From: Treponema sp.
GTDB taxonomy: Bacteria; Spirochaetota; Spirochaetia; Treponematales; Breznakiellaceae
DNA: 18,496 bases
Assembly: GCA_031258265.1 (NCBI GenBank)
Contig: JAIRNB010000138.1
Span: 1-18,496 of the forward strand
Direction of reading: 5' to 3'
Below are positions 4,240 through 12,694 of this stretch, piece after piece (positions within the stretch are counted from its first letter, which is position 1; each line of letters starts with the position of its first letter). Made by a program: the position numbers and the translations under genes. The notes beneath the pieces were generated by a model, which was not told the DNA's origin, ran no database searches, and was given only the letters and a program-made list of their open reading frames with translations.

Positions 4240-5790
4240 ATGTTTTTCTCTTCTTTGCCGCGCAAAGCGCTTATAGGCCTTTGTATTTTGGCGGCCCCCC
4301 TTGCCTTTGCCCGGCCCAGGGCCGAAACCGGCGCGGAGCGGCCGGCCCAGGAACTCGTTATTGGGGATCAGTTTGACCTTCAGAGCATCGATCCGGCGGA
4401 CGGTATGCTGGATGATACTCAAATCCTCGTGTATAACGGCCTTGTGGAAATTGATTCCCAATTCCGGCAGGTTCCAGGACTTGCCGAAAGCTGGGAGATG
4501 AGTCCCGACGGGCTTACCTGGACCTTTCATCTCCGCAGGAATGTCCGCTTCCACGACGGCCAGCCTTGGAACGCTCAAGCGGCGCTGGTGAATTTCAAAC
4601 GCCTTGACGGGTACCCCGGCCTTTCGGACACCGCTTCCGTAGATACCCCCGATGATCATACCCTGGTTTTTCACATGAAGCAGCCTACCTATAACCTCTC
4701 GTCCAACCTTGCCCGTACCATGATGAGCATGGTAAGCCCCGCCGCCATAAATCCCGATGCCTCACTTTCGGGGGCGGTGGGTTCGGGTCCCTATAAACTG
4801 GTCAAATGGGACAGGAATGTGGAATATGTCTTTGAGGCCAATGATGATTTTTGGGGCGGGCGGCCCAATCTGCGGAAGATCACCTTTAAGGTGATCACCG
4901 ACGCCCAGGCCCGGGCTTCCGCCCTGGAATCCGCCGAGATCGATATGATGAGCGGGTATCAGTCCCTGGCCGCGGTTAAACGGCTTATGAATGACAGCCG
5001 TTTTCAGATCATCAAGCGGGTGCAAAATACATCGGCGGTCATTTTTTACAATACAAACCGGGCTCCTCTGGATAATCTCCCGGTCCGGCAGGCTATCGGA
5101 CACGCCCTTGATCTTCCTTCCATGGTAAATAACCTGCTCCCGGGCCTTGCTTCTCCCCCGGAAGGGTTTTTCTCTCCCGCTTACGGGGATCTGGTAAATC
5201 CTTCGGTGCGGAACCCCCAATTCGATACAAGCCGTGCCATGGCTTTACTTGATCAGCAGGGCTGGATCAGGGGGAGTGACGGCATTAGGCGCAAGAACGG
5301 CGCGCCCCTTGTCATAACCCTGACCTACGGCGCGGCCAACACCGAGGATTCTCTTCTGGCGCCGGTTATTCAGGACTCGCTTAAAAATATTGGCGTTGAT
5401 CTCCGGCTTAACCCCGTGGAAGGCGCTGCCCTGGATGATATTCAAGAAACGAAAAACTACGATATGATTCTGACAGGCCAGTCTTTCATTCCCACCGACG
5501 ATCCTTCTTTTAACTACCAGCGGGGCTATTGGCATTCCGGCAGCTATTACAAAATCTATACGACCCCGTCTCTGGACAGCCTAATTGATCAGTTGACGGT
5601 TACCATGGACACCGCCAAACGCCGGGATTTGCATTGGGCCATTCAGAAGGAAATTATGGATTATGCCCCAACCCTGATGGTTTATCATCGTAACAGCATA
5701 CGCTTGGCCAAAAGGAACATAAAAAACTTTGATATTTCCTCCGGCTGCTGGCATATCAACCGGGCTTTGAAGGATGCCGTTATTGAATAG
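4240..5790 (+). CDS. ABC importer substrate-binding protein, nickel/dipeptide family (NikA/DppA-like)
   Basis: A 516-residue family-5 solute-binding protein, first gene of a five-gene importer. Residues 1 to about 25 form a signal peptide ending in AFA, with no lipobox cysteine in the right place, so a free periplasmic protein is predicted. Family hallmarks follow: LVYNGLVEID, GLAESWEMSPDGLTWTFHLR, FHDGQPWNA, GSGPYKLVKW, FWGGRPNLRKITFKV (close to E. coli NikA by eye) and VRQAIGHALD. Its 516 residues compare with about 524 for NikA. His432 (YWHSGS) falls near where NikA has its nickel-contacting histidine, but that alignment is by eye only. Context argues for a NikA-type substrate (metal or metal-chelate) because both ATPases are Nik-sized; small peptides remain possible. 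The ATG has a modest AGGA about 7 bases upstream. Confidence 0.85.
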   Translation: MFFSSLPRKALIGLCILAAPLAFARPRAETGAERPAQELVIGDQFDLQSIDPADGMLDDTQILVYNGLVEIDSQFRQVPGLAESWEMSPDGLTWTFHLRRNVRFHDGQPWNAQAALVNFKRLDGYPGLSDTASVDTPDDHTLVFHMKQPTYNLSSNLARTMMSMVSPAAINPDASLSGAVGSGPYKLVKWDRNVEYVFEANDDFWGGRPNLRKITFKVITDAQARASALESAEIDMMSGYQSLAAVKRLMNDSRFQIIKRVQNTSAVIFYNTNRAPLDNLPVRQAIGHALDLPSMVNNLLPGLASPPEGFFSPAYGDLVNPSVRNPQFDTSRAMALLDQQGWIRGSDGIRRKNGAPLVITLTYGAANTEDSLLAPVIQDSLKNIGVDLRLNPVEGAALDDIQETKNYDMILTGQSFIPTDDPSFNYQRGYWHSGSYYKIYTTPSLDSLIDQLTVTMDTAKRRDLHWAIQKEIMDYAPTLMVYHRNSIRLAKRNIKNFDISSGCWHINRALKDAVIE

Positions 5791-6746
5791 TGGCTAAGTA
5801 CGTCGTAAAAAGGCTGTTACACTTTATCCCCGTATTTTTGGGGGTAACAGCCTTGGTATTTTTTCTCCTGCGTGTTGCTCCGGGGGATGCGGCCCATATC
5901 AGGCTCCAGGACCGGGGGATGGATTTATCCGAAGAAAACATCTCGGCAATCCGGGCGGAACTGGGACTTGACCGGCCTGTGTGGGTACAATACGGCCGCT
6001 GGCTGGGGGCAGTATTCCGCCTGGATATGGGTAATTCGGTTGTTTCAGGCGAACCGGTTGTCAAAGAACTAAGCCGCCGTTTTCGTCTGACCCTGTATCT
6101 TACCCTTCCCGCCATAGCCCTGGTATTGATCGCCGCTTTTCCCCTGGGACTGCTGGCATCTTTGTACCAGGGAAAGCTCTGGGACAGGGTTACCAGGATC
6201 TTTGCCATTGTAATCATGTCCATTCCTTCGTTTTGTCTTGGTCTTGTTTTTATTTTGTTTTTTTCGGCACATTTACGATGGCTCCCGTCTTTTGGCGCAG
6301 GGAGTCTTGCCCACCTTATCATGCCCTGCCTCGTTCTTTTTATAGCCTCCGCGGCCCACTATACCCGGTTCATTCGATCCGTTCTTCTGGAAGAACTGTC
6401 AAAGGAATACGTCAGGGCCGCCAAAGCGCGGGGAATAGGGACCTGGACCATTCTTGTTTTCCACGGTATAAAAAACGCGCTTATTCCTATAATCACATCC
6501 CTGGGCATGAGTCTTGCCATTATGCTGGGAGGTTCAGCGGTGGTAGAAAAAGTGTTCAGTTGGCCCGGCATGGGTTCCTGTCTTATTGATGCTGTCCTTA
6601 ACCGGGATTATCCCCTGGTCCAGGGCTGTGTACTTCTTTACGCTTTTATCTTCACCGGCATTAATGTAATGACCGATATAATCTGCATCATACTGGATCC
6701 AAGGGTGAGAAAAACCATACGAAATACCACCGGGGGCAGGGGATGA
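5790..6746 (+). CDS. ABC importer permease 1, NikB/DppB-like
   Basis: A 318-residue inner-membrane subunit that forms half of the translocation pore. It begins with the family's MAKYVVKRLLHFIPVFLGVT helix and the LRVAPGD and IRAELGLDRPVWVQYGRW segments, and has about six membrane helices. The EAA coupling loop EYVRAAKARGIG...FHGIKNALIPI lies at about residues 208-232 and would contact the ATPases; VEKVFSWPGMG follows, also diagnostic. The start is GTG at 5790, whose G is the last base of the preceding TAG (TAGTG), so the two genes are translationally coupled. Its stop overlaps the next gene's ATG. Length matches NikB (about 314). Confidence 0.9.
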   Translation: MAKYVVKRLLHFIPVFLGVTALVFFLLRVAPGDAAHIRLQDRGMDLSEENISAIRAELGLDRPVWVQYGRWLGAVFRLDMGNSVVSGEPVVKELSRRFRLTLYLTLPAIALVLIAAFPLGLLASLYQGKLWDRVTRIFAIVIMSIPSFCLGLVFILFFSAHLRWLPSFGAGSLAHLIMPCLVLFIASAAHYTRFIRSVLLEELSKEYVRAAKARGIGTWTILVFHGIKNALIPIITSLGMSLAIMLGGSAVVEKVFSWPGMGSCLIDAVLNRDYPLVQGCVLLYAFIFTGINVMTDIICIILDPRVRKTIRNTTGGRG

Positions 6747-7603
6747 GGCGGGCGCGGGGAAACCGGAACAGAGTTATGGGAAAACTCATGGGTAATCCCC
6801 TGTTTATTGCGGGAATCCTTCTGGCTTTATTTTTTGTAATTTTGACCCTTGCCGGCCGGCAATTTATTCCCCATGATCCCCTAAAAACCGATATATGGAA
6901 CGTCCTTGCCCCGCCGGGCGGGGATTATCCCCTGGGGACTGACAATCTTGGGCGCTGCGTCTTTTCCCGGCTTATCGCGGGAACCCGGCTTACCCTGGGG
7001 ACGGCTTTGATTGTGGAGACCATTATTTTAGTTATTGGGATTGTGACGGGGACAGCCGCCGGATATTTCGGGGGTATCGTGGACGAAATTCTGCTTATCC
7101 TTATTGATATACTACTGGCCTTTCCAAGTATTATCCTTGCCCTGGTGATTGCGGGACTTTTGGGCGCGGGTCTTACCAACCTGGCAATAGCTTTTGTGTC
7201 GGTCTATTGGGTAGAATCCGCCCGGGTAGCCCGAAATATAACCCGTTCAGTACGGGAAAAAGATTTTATTACCGCATCCCGTGCTTCGGGAAGCGGCGCC
7301 TTAAAAATTATCCGGCGCCACATAGCGCCCCATGTTTTTCCGAATATGCTGATCTACGGAACCCTCAATATATCTTCAATCGTTATTGGCGTTTCCTCCA
7401 TGTCTTTTATCGGCCTCGGCGTAAAGCCTCCCGCACCGGAATGGGGGGCCCTTCTTTCGGAAGGCAGAGCCTATATGCGGGAAAATCCGCTGATGATTCT
7501 CTCGGCTATCGGCTGTATCATGCTCTCGGCCGCCTGTTTTCAGTTTTTGGGCGAGGCCCTGCGGGATGCTTTAAATCCCAGAAAAAGCCATATAGCTTCA
7601 TGA
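6743..7603 (+). CDS. ABC importer permease 2, NikC/DppC-like
   Basis: A 286-residue inner-membrane partner of the first permease. After a short basic start and first helix it shows the family's periplasmic segment with PLGTDNLGRCVFSRLIAGTR (about 63-82), several membrane helices, the EAA loop DFITASRASGSGALKIIRRHIAPHVFPN (about 174-201) and the SFIGLGVKPPAPEWGALLSEGR motif, which is highly conserved in this subfamily. The ATG at 6743 overlaps the preceding TGA as ATGA. ATGs also occur at codons 12 and 16, so the exact start is uncertain by a few residues. Length fits NikC (about 277). Confidence 0.9.
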   Translation: MRRARGNRNRVMGKLMGNPLFIAGILLALFFVILTLAGRQFIPHDPLKTDIWNVLAPPGGDYPLGTDNLGRCVFSRLIAGTRLTLGTALIVETIILVIGIVTGTAAGYFGGIVDEILLILIDILLAFPSIILALVIAGLLGAGLTNLAIAFVSVYWVESARVARNITRSVREKDFITASRASGSGALKIIRRHIAPHVFPNMLIYGTLNISSIVIGVSSMSFIGLGVKPPAPEWGALLSEGRAYMRENPLMILSAIGCIMLSAACFQFLGEALRDALNPRKSHIAS

Positions 7604-7613
7604 GGGGTTTTTC

Positions 7614-8348
7614 TTGCTGGCAGCGTTAAACGTAGAAAAATCATACGAAAAAAACATCCACGCGGTACGGGGGATAAGCATAGGAATTGAAAAAGGCGCT
7701 ACAATAGGACTCCTGGGAGAATCAGGCTGCGGAAAATCAACCTTAGCCCGGCTGCTTTGCTGCCTTGAACAATGCGACAAAGGCGCCGTCGAACTTGACG
7801 GCACGGTCTATAACCGGCCTCGTTTTACATTCGGGAATCCCGCTTTGCTTAAGGGGTTCCGCAAAAAAGTACAGATTATCTTTCAGGATTCAAACGGTTC
7901 CCTTGATCCCCGGATGACCGCGGGACAGGCCGTTGCGGAACCTCTGGAAAATTTTAGTTCCCTCTATAAACGCGCTTCCCGGAAAGAAAAACACCGTCAG
8001 ATTGGCGAACTTCTAAACCGGGTAGGGCTTGACATGGGGAAAGCCTATAGTTATCCCCACGAACTTTCGGGGGGCCAACGGCAGCGGGTTGTAATTGCCC
8101 GGGCTTTGGCGGTAAACCCTGAATACCTTATTTGTGATGAGCCGGTATCCAGCCTTGACGCGGAAAGCCGGGACGGAATAATAACACTTCTTTTCTCTTT
8201 GCAGCAGGAGACCGGTATGGGCTGCTTTTTTATATCCCATGATCCTGCCATTGCCGAAAAAATGAGTAAACGCATTTATGTCATGGAGGAAGGCAGAATT
8301 ACGGAAACCAGATTATCGGAAACGGGATACAGACTTTATAATGCTTAG
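7614..8348 (+). CDS. ABC importer ATPase, NikE/OppF-type, short form
   Basis: A 244-residue cytoplasmic ATPase. Walker A GESGCGKST at 35-43, FQDSNGSLDPRM at the Q-loop (90-101), signature LSGGQRQR at 151-158, Walker B YLICDEP at 171-177 and switch His209 (ISHD) are all intact. The SLDPRM Q-loop and QRQRVVIARAL pattern place it in the OppF/NikE group. The start is TTG at 7614: AGGGG (7603-7607) sits about 6 bases before it, and the in-frame protein then begins like family members; the ATG at 7600 is in another frame. It lacks the about 70-residue C-terminal domain of oligopeptide-type ATPases, which favours a Nik-like transporter. It overlaps the next gene by 8 bases. Confidence 0.9.
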   Translation: MLAALNVEKSYEKNIHAVRGISIGIEKGATIGLLGESGCGKSTLARLLCCLEQCDKGAVELDGTVYNRPRFTFGNPALLKGFRKKVQIIFQDSNGSLDPRMTAGQAVAEPLENFSSLYKRASRKEKHRQIGELLNRVGLDMGKAYSYPHELSGGQRQRVVIARALAVNPEYLICDEPVSSLDAESRDGIITLLFSLQQETGMGCFFISHDPAIAEKMSKRIYVMEEGRITETRLSETGYRLYNA

Positions 8349-9087
8349 CGTTTCAGGATTAACGATTTGTTTTCCCCTTCCCGGCGGTATCGTCACGCCG
8401 CTGCACGATTTTAGCCTTACCATGAAACAGGGAGAAATCCTGGGGCTCACCGGTCCATCGGGCTGTGGAAAAACGATCTTCTGTACCAGTTTGCTCGGTA
8501 TGCTGGAACATCCGGGGTATATTAAGAACGGAATCATCCGCTATGTTCCCGGTAAAACAGAATCTGCGGAAACAAAAGAGGCTGAATCTCTTGACTTAAT
8601 ATCGTTAAATAAAAAACAATGGCGGCATATCCGGGGTAAGGAAATTTCCATGATTTTTCAGAATCCCTTCCAGTCCCTGAATCACTCCCGGACTATAGGC
8701 GCACAGTTTATTGAAGCCATACGCGCCCACCGCCCCCATACTCCCCGCAGGGAATGTGTAGAATTGACTCTGTCTATGCTTGCCGCCGCAATGCTGAAGG
8801 AACCCCGCAGGATCATAAGGGCTTATCCTTTTGAACTATCCGGCGGTATGTGCCAGCGGGTGATGATTGCCATGGCCCTGGTACACAGGCCTGCGCTCCT
8901 CATTGCCGATGAACCGACTACCGCCCTGGACAAAAAAAACGAAGAACAGATCCTGCGGCTTTTTGCCGGAATCCGGGAAACATACCATACCGGTATTATA
9001 TTTGTTTCCCATGATGAAAAAGCAATCGCCGCTGTGGCGGACAGGAAGATCAGCATGGCCATATCAGCCAGGAGGCTAAACAGGTAA
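8341..9087 (+). CDS. ABC importer ATPase, NikD/OppD-type, short form
   Basis: A 248-residue second ATPase that pairs with the preceding one. Walker A GPSGCGKT (38-45), Q-loop FQNPFQSLNHSRTIG (106-120), signature LSGGMCQRVMIAMAL (166-180), Walker B LLIADEPTTALD (187-198) and His224 (VSHD) are present. GGM.QRVMIAMAL is the hallmark of the OppD/NikD group. Reading from the ATG at 8341 gives the normal N-terminus; an in-frame ATG at 8278 would add residues lying inside the previous gene. The end is abrupt (about 248 residues, NikD about 254) and again lacks the oligopeptide C-terminal domain. In most Nik and Opp operons the D-type gene precedes the F/E-type; here it follows. Its stop lies inside the convergent CBS-protein gene: the last 12 bases overlap tail to tail. 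Confidence 0.88.
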   Translation: MLSVSGLTICFPLPGGIVTPLHDFSLTMKQGEILGLTGPSGCGKTIFCTSLLGMLEHPGYIKNGIIRYVPGKTESAETKEAESLDLISLNKKQWRHIRGKEISMIFQNPFQSLNHSRTIGAQFIEAIRAHRPHTPRRECVELTLSMLAAAMLKEPRRIIRAYPFELSGGMCQRVMIAMALVHRPALLIADEPTTALDKKNEEQILRLFAGIRETYHTGIIFVSHDEKAIAAVADRKISMAISARRLNR

Positions 9088-10425
9088 CCGGGAGATCAGA
9101 ACCCGGTCTATCCGGTTGCCGTCCATATCAAGGATTTTGAATTCGTAATTTCCATGTACAAAGCGGGCCCCCGGCCGGGGTATCTCCTCGGCAATGGAGA
9201 GTATAAAACCCGCCAAGGTGTGGTAGTCGGGATGATCCTCGCCCCCCGGCTGGCCAAGTTCCAGCACCTTGAGGACATCATCAAAATTAATACTGCCCCC
9301 CGCTATCCAGGCCCCTTCGCCCTGGGGGCGGATCTCCTCGTCCTCCGGGGGGGCCGCGGAGAGTTCTCCGACAATTTCCTCAACCAGGTCCCTGACGGAG
9401 AGGATACCGGAAAAGCCCCCATATTCGTCCATTACAAAGAGGTAGTCCGTGTTCCCCTTGCGGAAAGCCTCAAAGGCCTTGAGGGCGGACATGGTTTCCG
9501 GGATAAAGGGAAGGCGGCGAATCAAGGGCCGGAGCCAGCGGCTTGTATCCTTGTTTTGGCCCTGATCCGGTTCCTGGTTCAGCCCCTCCGACAGGGCCCG
9601 GAAGAGATCCTCCCGGTAAAGGGCCCCCTGGATATTGTCCAAGGTATTTTCCGCCACGGGGAAACAGCCCTGATCGCCGTATTTGTCTATGGTATTCCGT
9701 ATCTCCTGGAGATCCGCATAGGCGTCAAGCCACTGGATTTCCGAACGGTGGGTCATAAAGGCCCCGGCGGGACGGTCCCCCAGGTAGAAGACCCCTTCCA
9801 CCATGGTACGTTCCTTGCTTTCCACCAGCCCGGATTTTTCCCCCTCCGCCAGGGCGCCCCGCAGTTCATCTTCGGTCATGCCGGCGCCGCCGGCGCTGTC
9901 CAGGCGGAAAAGACGGCGGGCCAGGGTATCAATAAGGGAGTAAAGGCCCAATAGGGGGCGGCAGGGCAGGGTAAGAAAATGGACCCAGGGGAGAAACCGG
10001 GTAATCACCTTTTCCGGCGCGGCGGCGGCCACGATCCGGGGGACAAAGATTCCCAGGATAACTACCGCCAGGCTGATAAGGAGGATTACCGCCGCCGCGG
10101 CTATCAGGTCCCCCCGCAGCCCCGCAGCCCTTCCCCCGGGAAGCAGGATGTCCCCCAGGGGGCGGACCAGAAAGCCCCCCAGCACCCCGGCCAGGACCCG
10201 CAGCACGGCGATCCAGATCCGGCAGGCATGGACATAGAAAAAGGGATTTTCCGCCGCCTCCAGGGCCCGGCGGTAAGTCTTGTCCCCCCCCTCCGCCAGG
10301 GAACGGAGCCGGCCCTTGCGGGCGGAGTCCAAGGCCAGCTCAAAGAGGGCAAAGAGACTGCCAAAAAGAACGATAACCAGGATAACCGGAATCAGCGGCC
10401 AGGGGCCTGGGCTAAGGGCTTGCAT
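9076..10425 (-). CDS. CNNM/TlyC (HlyC/CorC)-family membrane protein with CBS pair
   Basis: A 449-residue protein with the three-part architecture of the bacterial hemolysin-C/CorC family, members of which export or control magnesium and related ions. Residues 1 to about 170 are a hydrophobic DUF21-like region with helices near 10-30, 65-90, 107-128 and 145-165, including the FVPR segment that replaces the usual PK. A CBS pair follows (about 220-280 and 305-355), with MTHRSEIQWL and the hallmark MDEYGGFSGILSVRDLVEEIVGE. The C-terminal transporter-associated domain (about 365-449) has GSINFDDVLKVL, TLAGFILS and LDMDGNRI. Its ATG at 10425 overlaps the TGA of the upstream HD-GYP gene (TGATG), with AGG 6 bases before; a GTG one codon earlier is possible. 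It is co-transcribed with that gene, and its end overlaps the convergent ATPase gene by 12 bases. Confidence 0.88.
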   Translation of the reverse strand: MQALSPGPWPLIPVILVIVLFGSLFALFELALDSARKGRLRSLAEGGDKTYRRALEAAENPFFYVHACRIWIAVLRVLAGVLGGFLVRPLGDILLPGGRAAGLRGDLIAAAAVILLISLAVVILGIFVPRIVAAAAPEKVITRFLPWVHFLTLPCRPLLGLYSLIDTLARRLFRLDSAGGAGMTEDELRGALAEGEKSGLVESKERTMVEGVFYLGDRPAGAFMTHRSEIQWLDAYADLQEIRNTIDKYGDQGCFPVAENTLDNIQGALYREDLFRALSEGLNQEPDQGQNKDTSRWLRPLIRRLPFIPETMSALKAFEAFRKGNTDYLFVMDEYGGFSGILSVRDLVEEIVGELSAAPPEDEEIRPQGEGAWIAGGSINFDDVLKVLELGQPGGEDHPDYHTLAGFILSIAEEIPRPGARFVHGNYEFKILDMDGNRIDRVLISRLPV

Positions 10426-11558
10426 CACAGACCTGTCTCTTCCCGGGTAAGGGGCCGGACGATATACAAACCTTCCGGCGTGGTTTCCCGGGTTTTATTT
10501 TTCCCGTCGGGGTTCAATTCCCCAAAGATCTGCACCACCGGAAACCGGGGGCTTTCGGGATTCACGTCCACCACCTGCCCCTTCTTCCCATTGGAAAGCA
10601 GAACATAAAGTCCTATGGGATAAATCGAAAGGGAATAAACCAGGGCCCTAATAATGGTATCATCGTACTGTTTCCCCTCGTTTTTAAGAAGTTCCAGCAT
10701 GCCGGTGTATCCGTCTCTGGCTTCCCGGTGGGGACGGTAAGAGGAGATGGCGTCATAAGAGCAGGCTACGGCAATTATTTTGGAATAGAGGCTGATCTTA
10801 TCGGAGGTAAGATGCCGGGGATAACCGGAACCGTTTTCCCGTTCATGATGCTCCAGGGCGGCGATGCTTACCTCCAGGGGAAAACCGTAACTTTTAAGGG
10901 TGTTATAACCGCGGATAGGATGGGTATAAAGCATCTTTTGTTCCAGGACGGAAAGGGGTCTGGAACTAAGGTATATCTTTACGGGAAGCTTGAGCATGCC
11001 GGTTTCGTGAAACAGGGAGGCGACCCCAAGTTCGATGAGCCGGTGGGGGGGCAGCTTGATATAAAACCCTATAATAAGGGCAATGATCGTGGATTTTACC
11101 GTATGCCCGATAAGGTAATCTTCCTTGGCGTTCTCCATATTTTTTAGTATCCGCAGAAGGTAACGCTGTTCCTCCCTGATACGATCCAGCGAATCCCGGA
11201 CCCATTCCGCCACCCGGTTGTAACTTATGGGTTCCGACATAAAAACCGCGGAAAATAATTCACTGACATAGGCCTTTAATTTTCGGAAAAAACCTTCCGC
11301 CCGTTTAATTTTTTCCGCGTCCGCCAGGGTGGAATCCGGGTTCGAATCGAGGAGGCGGGCCTCCGTCACACCGGCGCCATAACTATCCCTGGGTTCTCCT
11401 TCGCTTAATACTTCCCGAAAATCCCAGTCCGAAAGAATTTGAATCAACTCCGGCGTAAAGGGCATTTCCGGGGCGGCTACCACAAAATCATCATCCAGGT
11501 ATACCGGTTTACTAAAAAAATAACCGGGGGGAATATCCTTAACAGTATAGCGTTTCAT
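10425..11558 (-). CDS. HD-GYP-like protein with altered metal site (degenerate c-di-GMP phosphodiesterase family)
   Basis: A 377-residue cytoplasmic protein. Residues 1 to about 60 resemble the small N-terminal region often found before HD-GYP domains (IPPGYFFSKPVYLDDD); 80-140 look helical. The HD-GYP domain runs about 145-320: His152 (GHTV), the HD site reads HETG (His184-Glu185), His213 (HPIRGYNTL), His237-His238-Glu-Arg, then GSGYP (243-247). Active members have HDxGK at 184-188; here it is HETGM, and the later VAD...DAL motif reads VACSYDAI, so Asp is Cys266. Three expected metal or catalytic positions are therefore changed. It may bind c-di-GMP or a partner without hydrolysis, or be a variant enzyme. 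I chose the ATG at 11558, not the longer frame to 11717, because the family-like sequence starts there and AAAGG lies about 6 bases upstream. It is the first gene of an operon with the CBS protein. Confidence 0.8.
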   Translation of the reverse strand: MKRYTVKDIPPGYFFSKPVYLDDDFVVAAPEMPFTPELIQILSDWDFREVLSEGEPRDSYGAGVTEARLLDSNPDSTLADAEKIKRAEGFFRKLKAYVSELFSAVFMSEPISYNRVAEWVRDSLDRIREEQRYLLRILKNMENAKEDYLIGHTVKSTIIALIIGFYIKLPPHRLIELGVASLFHETGMLKLPVKIYLSSRPLSVLEQKMLYTHPIRGYNTLKSYGFPLEVSIAALEHHERENGSGYPRHLTSDKISLYSKIIAVACSYDAISSYRPHREARDGYTGMLELLKNEGKQYDDTIIRALVYSLSIYPIGLYVLLSNGKKGQVVDVNPESPRFPVVQIFGELNPDGKNKTRETTPEGLYIVRPLTREETGL

Positions 11559-11727
11559 GTATACCTTTTGGCCAACATTGACCCCGTTCTCCCTTTCCGC
11601 CATACTGGAAATACACCGGACTTGTCCGGGAACCCGGCTGGTTTTTCGCTGCGTTTCGGTTGATCCGCGGGTCCTGTGAAAAACATGGATTTTCCTGGGG
11701 AAATTTACGTTTTTCATTGTTTTTAAA

Positions 11728-11763
11728 CGGTTGTTGTCCGAAAACCGGAATTTCCGGGGAAAC
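11728..11763. repeat. Partly palindromic element related to the one at 13946-13980
   Basis: Starts CGGTTGTTGT, then C-rich and A-rich bases, with an inner dyad CCGGAA-T-TTCCGG at 11745-11757. The first 18 bases match 16 of 18 with 13946-13963, and both are preceded by TTTAAA or TTTAAG. It lies in the divergent gap between the HD-GYP gene and the helical membrane protein, so it may have a regulatory role, or it is a dispersed repeat. The gap (11559-11803) otherwise shows no gene and no clear promoter. Confidence 0.5.
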
Positions 11764-11803
11764 CGGGTCTTGGGGCCGGTCCGTCATCACAGGAGATCTT
11801 TGC

Positions 11804-12667
11804 TTGAAGTTCAAATTCCTTTTTTTGTTTTTTAATATAATGATCATAATATTTTTGTTGACCATTTTCTTCATGCCCTTCATGATTCTGGGGGAAAGCT
11901 TTTCCCCTGTCCGGGGCGGGATCTTTATCCAGTCCTTCTGGCCCCTGGCGGCGATTCTTATAATTGTCCTTATTGTACTAGATATTTATTATTTCTCCAA
12001 CCACAAACTTTTCCGCCTTTTGGAACGGGAAGACTGGCCGGCTCTGGTGGAGTACCTGGAGTTCCGGCTGCCAAGGCGGCCCCGTTATCCGGGGTATCTG
12101 GTGCGGCTTTACGCGAATACCTGCATGGTTCTCTCCGATTCCAGGGCGGTGATCAGCCTGGAAAATAAGCTGGCCCTGGTAAAACCCGCCCTGGTAGAAC
12201 GGAATGTCCTGCTTTTCGGGGCCGCCCGGATTCTGGGGAAGGATTACGAGGAGGCCCGGCGGTTTTTTGCCGCCCATGACCGTCCGCACAGTCAGGGGGG
12301 GAGCCCCTTTTCCCGGTTTTTTGCCGGGGGCCGGGTACGACAGGCCCAATGGCTGGCCTGGTACCACGGTTTTTCCCTGCTCTTAAGCCGGTGTTTTGGG
12401 GAAGCGGCGGAAAAATTCCGCCTCCTGGCGGCGGAAGCCGCCGATCCCATAACCGCCGGTCTTGCCGCCTGGTTCCTGGAGTTTAACCTCTCCCAGGTTG
12501 TGGAGGGGGCCAGGGAAACGGCCCAGGCCGCCCGGGAGCGAATCCGCTCTTCCCTGGCCCGGCGAAAAGATTGGGACAGGGAACTCTCGAATATCGAAAC
12601 GGAAATATACGCAGCAATACTGCGGTCATATATTGATGAGGCGGCAAACTGGATTTATGATTCATAA
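11804..12667 (+). CDS. Unrecognised membrane-anchored, helix-rich protein
   Basis: I do not recognise this family. The 287-residue protein has two N-terminal membrane segments, about 3-30 (very Phe/Ile-rich, KFKFLFLFF...) and about 46-64 (FWPLAAILIIVLIVLDIYYF), then a soluble part of about 220 residues rich in Arg, Ala, Leu and Glu. Pairs of helices (LLEREDWPALVEYLEFRL, ILGKDYEEARRFFAAHD, CFGEAAEKFRLLAAEAADP) look like tetratricopeptide-type repeats. I place the start at TTG 11804 because AGGAG (11791-11795) lies 8 bases upstream. The open frame begins at 11660, but its first 48 codons cross the palindromic element, and the later ATG at 11840 has no ribosome-binding site. It precedes alaA by 27 bases on the same strand, so the two are probably one operon. 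A scaffold or assembly role is only a guess. Confidence 0.75.
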   Translation: MKFKFLFLFFNIMIIIFLLTIFFMPFMILGESFSPVRGGIFIQSFWPLAAILIIVLIVLDIYYFSNHKLFRLLEREDWPALVEYLEFRLPRRPRYPGYLVRLYANTCMVLSDSRAVISLENKLALVKPALVERNVLLFGAARILGKDYEEARRFFAAHDRPHSQGGSPFSRFFAGGRVRQAQWLAWYHGFSLLLSRCFGEAAEKFRLLAAEAADPITAGLAAWFLEFNLSQVVEGARETAQAARERIRSSLARRKDWDRELSNIETEIYAAILRSYIDEAANWIYDS

Positions 12668-12694
12668 AATTCACGGCGGGATACGGGTAATAAC

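Noticed and set aside
9154..9954. A 266-codon plus-strand frame opposite the CBS protein
   Set aside because: Shadow of a well-supported CNNM/TlyC-like gene; no start signal or recognisable domain.
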